Source: Paulinella micropora | Lineage: Eukaryota; Cercozoa; Imbricatea; Euglyphida | DNA: 20,194 bases | Assembly (NCBI GenBank): GCA_009731375.1 | Contig: BJOX01000109.1 | Location: 236,981 to 257,174, forward strand | Direction of reading: 5' to 3' | Shown here: in pieces, positions 1 through 20,194 of the stretch | Layout: each line of letters starts with the position of its first letter | How positions within the stretch are numbered: the first letter of the stretch is position 1 | Made by a program: the position numbers and the translations under genes | Notes under the pieces: generated by a model | The model's input: only the letters and a program-made list of their open reading frames with translations | Told to the model about the DNA's origin: nothing | Databases searched by the model: none

Positions 1-179
1 TGCGGGGGTGTCATTAGAGCTTATCGTCAATTCTTCGTACTCCCCTCACGGGTGAGACGATGGAGGCGCATGTGCAGAAATGCATCAGCCATTGACAGAG
101 AAGCACTATCATTATTATCATTATTATTATTATTATTATCATTATTATTATTATTATTATTATTGTTATTATTATTATT
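1..179 (+). mobile_element. SINE copy A, 3' part with TTA tail
   Basis: Positions 1-109 match, as an inverted repeat, 13949-14057 with essentially no differences visible by eye. In the second copy this body lies downstream of a tRNA-like head, so this is the 3' part of the same SINE family on the plus strand, cut by the window edge. It ends in an imperfect (TTA)n/(TCA) tail at about 109-178, which fits a SINE whose 3' tail is a simple repeat. The tRNA-like head should lie left of the window. Confidence 0.7.
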
Positions 180-795
180 CAAACGGCACACTCAAATGTG
201 AACCCAGCGTTCTCCATCAACATTAAGGCTATGGGAACGGCGAATACGTCCTTTGAAAGCTCAGCACAAGAGTTTTGAAACGGTGCGCTCTGCACTTTCA
301 CATCTCAAATATGAGAAGTTCCTAGTTCATAAGAACAATGAACAATGGCTTCAAACCCTTCTATCTCAGCTAATATTTGCATACACAACCCGTGATATGG
401 CTATTAGAAAGCTCTTAGAAAGCTCTTGCATCAAGAGCTTTCAAACGAGCCGCAAAAAGCAGAACTGGTCGAGAAGAAAGCGTTTGAAGTCATGGCTGAT
501 TGCAATTAAGGACAAGGAACTTTTCACAAATGAGAAAAATGAGTTTCGAGTTGGGCACTATTTCCAGTTATAAGCCATGAGTAATATATTCGAAAACATC
601 AATATTTGAAAAAGAAACGCAACCGTGCATGTCTCAAATTCAAGGAAATAGCCATAAATATAGTTAACCGTTTCGTTTCGTTCATGAAGCAATAATTACT
701 ATCACAAACATATCATCATGTCCCCAGATGCATCATCATGGTATATCAATCATACTCCCAAACATGTCAGCGTCCGCAAACCATCATGATCTACA
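180..795. other. AT-rich unique sequence between SINE and CT arrays
   Basis: This is non-repetitive sequence, with no recognisable domain on either strand apart from the weak ORF at 253-573. It lies downstream of the kinase stop codon on the gene strand and could be intergenic. I looked for a clear AATAAA signal for the minus-strand gene here and saw none. Confidence 0.5.
253..573 (+). CDS. hypothetical ORF, 106 codons, doubtful
   Basis: An open frame with a TTG at its start and no in-frame ATG until about residue 49, ending in TAA at 571-573. The product is Lys/Arg-rich, for example SRKKQNWSRRKRLKSW, and is not low-complexity, which sets it apart from the shadow frames in the repeats. I recognise no domain. 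It might be a fragment of a mobile-element gene, an exon of a plus-strand neighbour, or chance. No splice sites or coding bias settle the matter. Confidence 0.2.
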   Translation: MKAQHKSFETVRSALSHLKYEKFLVHKNNEQWLQTLLSQLIFAYTTRDMAIRKLLESSCIKSFQTSRKKQNWSRRKRLKSWLIAIKDKELFTNEKNEFRVGHYFQL

Positions 796-798
796 ACT

Positions 799-861
<63 letters not shown>

Positions 862-893
862 ATATATAATATATATTATATATATATAATATA

Positions 894-935
<42 letters not shown>

Positions 936-972
936 TTATAACCCTGGTGTGCACATATCGCCGTTGCTGCGG

Positions 973-1039
<67 letters not shown>

Positions 1040-1040
1040 T
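796..1040. repeat. CT and TA microsatellites with a shard of the gene's 3' end
   Basis: Pure CT runs (about 796-858, 894-910, 974-1036) alternate with TA runs (859-893, 911-936). Between them, 939-974 is a short copy of the unit also seen at 1108-1151 and 1302-1345 (core tgcacatatcgcc). It is the third and shortest copy of the exon 21 end. Confidence 0.85.
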
Positions 1041-1151
1041 CTCCAACAGTAGAGCAAGCTAGTTTCTATCCAAAAACAACCTTCTGAAAGATACATTTTT
1101 GTCTCGGCCTAACCCTGATATGCGCATATATCAATCGCCGTTGCTTGTGTT
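1040..1151 (-). pseudogene. decayed duplicate of the exon 21 3' end
   Basis: On the minus strand this aligns with the end of the kinase coding region at 1234-1345. Both contain the motif tctccaacagtag (plus strand), a similar tail, and a stop at the equivalent place. The predicted end here is RRLIYAHIRVRPRQK and then VVFG-stop, compared with RRYVHNRVRSSLKG and then SLDRK-stop in the real exon. Substitutions and small indels show that it is no longer under the same constraint. CT arrays separate the copies. Confidence 0.65.
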
Positions 1152-1188
1152 TATCTGTGTCTCTGTCTGTCTGTCTGTCTGTCTGTCT

Positions 1189-1240
<52 letters not shown>
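1152..1240. repeat. CTGT and CT microsatellite
   Basis: A (TCTG)n run at about 1161-1190 is followed by (CT)n to 1237. It lies immediately 3' of the kinase stop codon and would be in the 3' UTR if transcribed. Confidence 0.9.
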
Positions 1241-1241
<1 letters not shown>

Positions 1242-1252
1242 AGTAGAACAAG

Positions 1253-18585
<17,333 letters not shown>

Positions 18586-19507
18586 NNNNNNNNNNNNNNN
18601 NNNNNNNNNNNNNNNNNNNNNNNNNNNNNNNNNNNNNNNNNNNNNNNNNNNNNNNNNNNNNNNNNNNNNNNNNNNNNNNNNNNNNNNNNNNNNNNNNNNN
18701 NNNNNNNNNNNNNNNNNNNNNNNNNNNNNNNNNNNNNNNNNNNNNNNNNNNNNNNNNNNNNNNNNNNNNNNNNNNNNNNNNNNNNNNNNNNNNNNNNNNN
18801 NNNNNNNNNNNNNNNNNNNNNNNNNNNNNNNNNNNNNNNNNNNNNNNNNNNNNNNNNNNNNNNNNNNNNNNNNNNNNNNNNNNNNNNNNNNNNNNNNNNN
18901 NNNNNNNNNNNNNNNNNNNNNNNNNNNNNNNNNNNNNNNNNNNNNNNNNNNNNNNNNNNNNNNNNNNNNNNNNNNNNNNNNNNNNNNNNNNNNNNNNNNN
19001 NNNNNNNNNNNNNNNNNNNNNNNNNNNNNNNNNNNNNNNNNNNNNNNNNNNNNNNNNNNNNNNNNNNNNNNNNNNNNNNNNNNNNNNNNNNNNNNNNNNN
19101 NNNNNNNNNNNNNNNNNNNNNNNNNNNNNNNNNNNNNNNNNNNNNNNNNNNNNNNNNNNNNNNNNNNNNNNNNNNNNNNNNNNNNNNNNNNNNNNNNNNN
19201 NNNNNNNNNNNNNNNNNNNNNNNNNNNNNNNNNNNNNNNNNNNNNNNNNNNNNNNNNNNNNNNNNNNNNNNNNNNNNNNNNNNNNNNNNNNNNNNNNNNN
19301 NNNNNNNNNNNNNNNNNNNNNNNNNNNNNNNNNNNNNNNNNNNNNNNNNNNNNNNNNNNNNNNNNNNNNNNNNNNNNNNNNNNNNNNNNNNNNNNNNNNN
19401 NNNNNNNNNNNNNNNNNNNNNNNNNNNNNNNNNNNNNNNNNNNNNNNNNNNNNNNNNNNNNNNNNNNNNNNNNNNNNNNNNNNNNNNNNNNNNNNNNNNN
19501 NNNNNNN
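18586..19507. other. assembly gap, 922 N
   Basis: An unresolved stretch between two copies of the same repeat block. Confidence 0.97.
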
Positions 19508-19820
<313 letters not shown>

Positions 19821-20002
19821 AGCGAGAGCGAGAGAGCGAGAGCGAGAGCGAGCGCGGGAGCGAGAGCGCGGGAGCGAGAGCGCGGAAGCGAGAGCGCGGG
19901 AGCGAGAGAGCGAGAGGGGAGGGGAGGGGAGGGGAGAGGAGTAGAGGAGACGAGAGGAGAGGAGAGGAGGAGAGGAGAGGAAAGGAGAGGAGAGGAGTGT
20001 GA

Positions 20003-20035
<33 letters not shown>

Positions 20036-20124
20036 CGTAACAACAATAGCAGCAACACAGATAAAAACAACAACAACAACAACAGCAACAACAACAACAA
20101 CAACAACAAGAACAACAACAACAA

Positions 20125-20194
<70 letters not shown>
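19821..20194. repeat. right flank duplicate of 18215-18585
   Basis: GAGCGCGG-type array, GGGGA repeats, GGAGA, TG, GA, the core cgtaacaacaatagcag (about 20034), CAA repeats and about 66 A. Order and core match the block left of the gap, with length differences in each simple repeat. Confidence 0.88.

Overview
This is eukaryotic nuclear DNA from a draft assembly: spliced exons with GT-AG introns, SINE and LINE remains, and N-filled gaps. The organism cannot be named from this window. A LINE tail with a restriction-like endonuclease and a tRNA-derived SINE point loosely to an animal or a relative of animals, but a repeat-rich protist or alga is not excluded. Most of the window is microsatellite: GATA/TATC, GGTA, GTAT, GATAA, AACGT, CT/GA, TA, CA, CAT and GTA arrays.

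One gene fills most of the window on the minus strand. By eye I assembled a 21-exon protein kinase gene from an ATG at 18063 to a stop at 1253. All 20 introns join in matching phase and the coding exons sum to 2001 nt, a 666-residue protein plus stop. Residues 1 to about 300 carry all the main kinase landmarks: glycine loop [12 protein letters not shown] lysine 46, an alpha-C ENEL, hinge LILEYMEG, HRDIKPSN 154-161, DFG 174-176, APE 196-198, DVWSLG 211-216, and the final arginine 271. This places it in the CAMK group (SNF1/AMPK/BRSK-like) with catalytic residues intact. Residues 301-666 are a low-complexity Ser/Pro/Ala/Gln-rich tail ending in a short basic segment. About 88 percent of the gene is intron.

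Layout from left to right: 1-179, the 3' part of a SINE on the plus strand; 180-795, AT-rich sequence with one weak ORF; 796-1252, CT arrays and decayed copies of the gene's 3' end; 1253-4370, tail exons 21 to 16; 4662-18063, catalytic exons 15 to 1; 18064-20194, pyrimidine-rich (on the gene strand) upstream DNA with a 922-N gap whose two flanks duplicate each other. Inside introns lie a LINE fragment (5600-6392), a 140-bp repeat in three copies, a 545-bp tandem repeat (11474-12370) and a second SINE (13826-14251) in inverted orientation to the first.

The most unusual property is that at least nine exons have truncated, diverged copies ('shards') in the neighbouring introns. The shards usually keep one splice site and dissolve into a microsatellite inside the exon. 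Many real splice sites are continuous with microsatellite arrays: donors GTATGTATG, GTATCTATC and GTAGGTAGG, acceptors at the end of TATC, CT or TG runs. Exon 8 sits between long complementary TATC and GATA arrays that could fold into a hairpin in the pre-mRNA.
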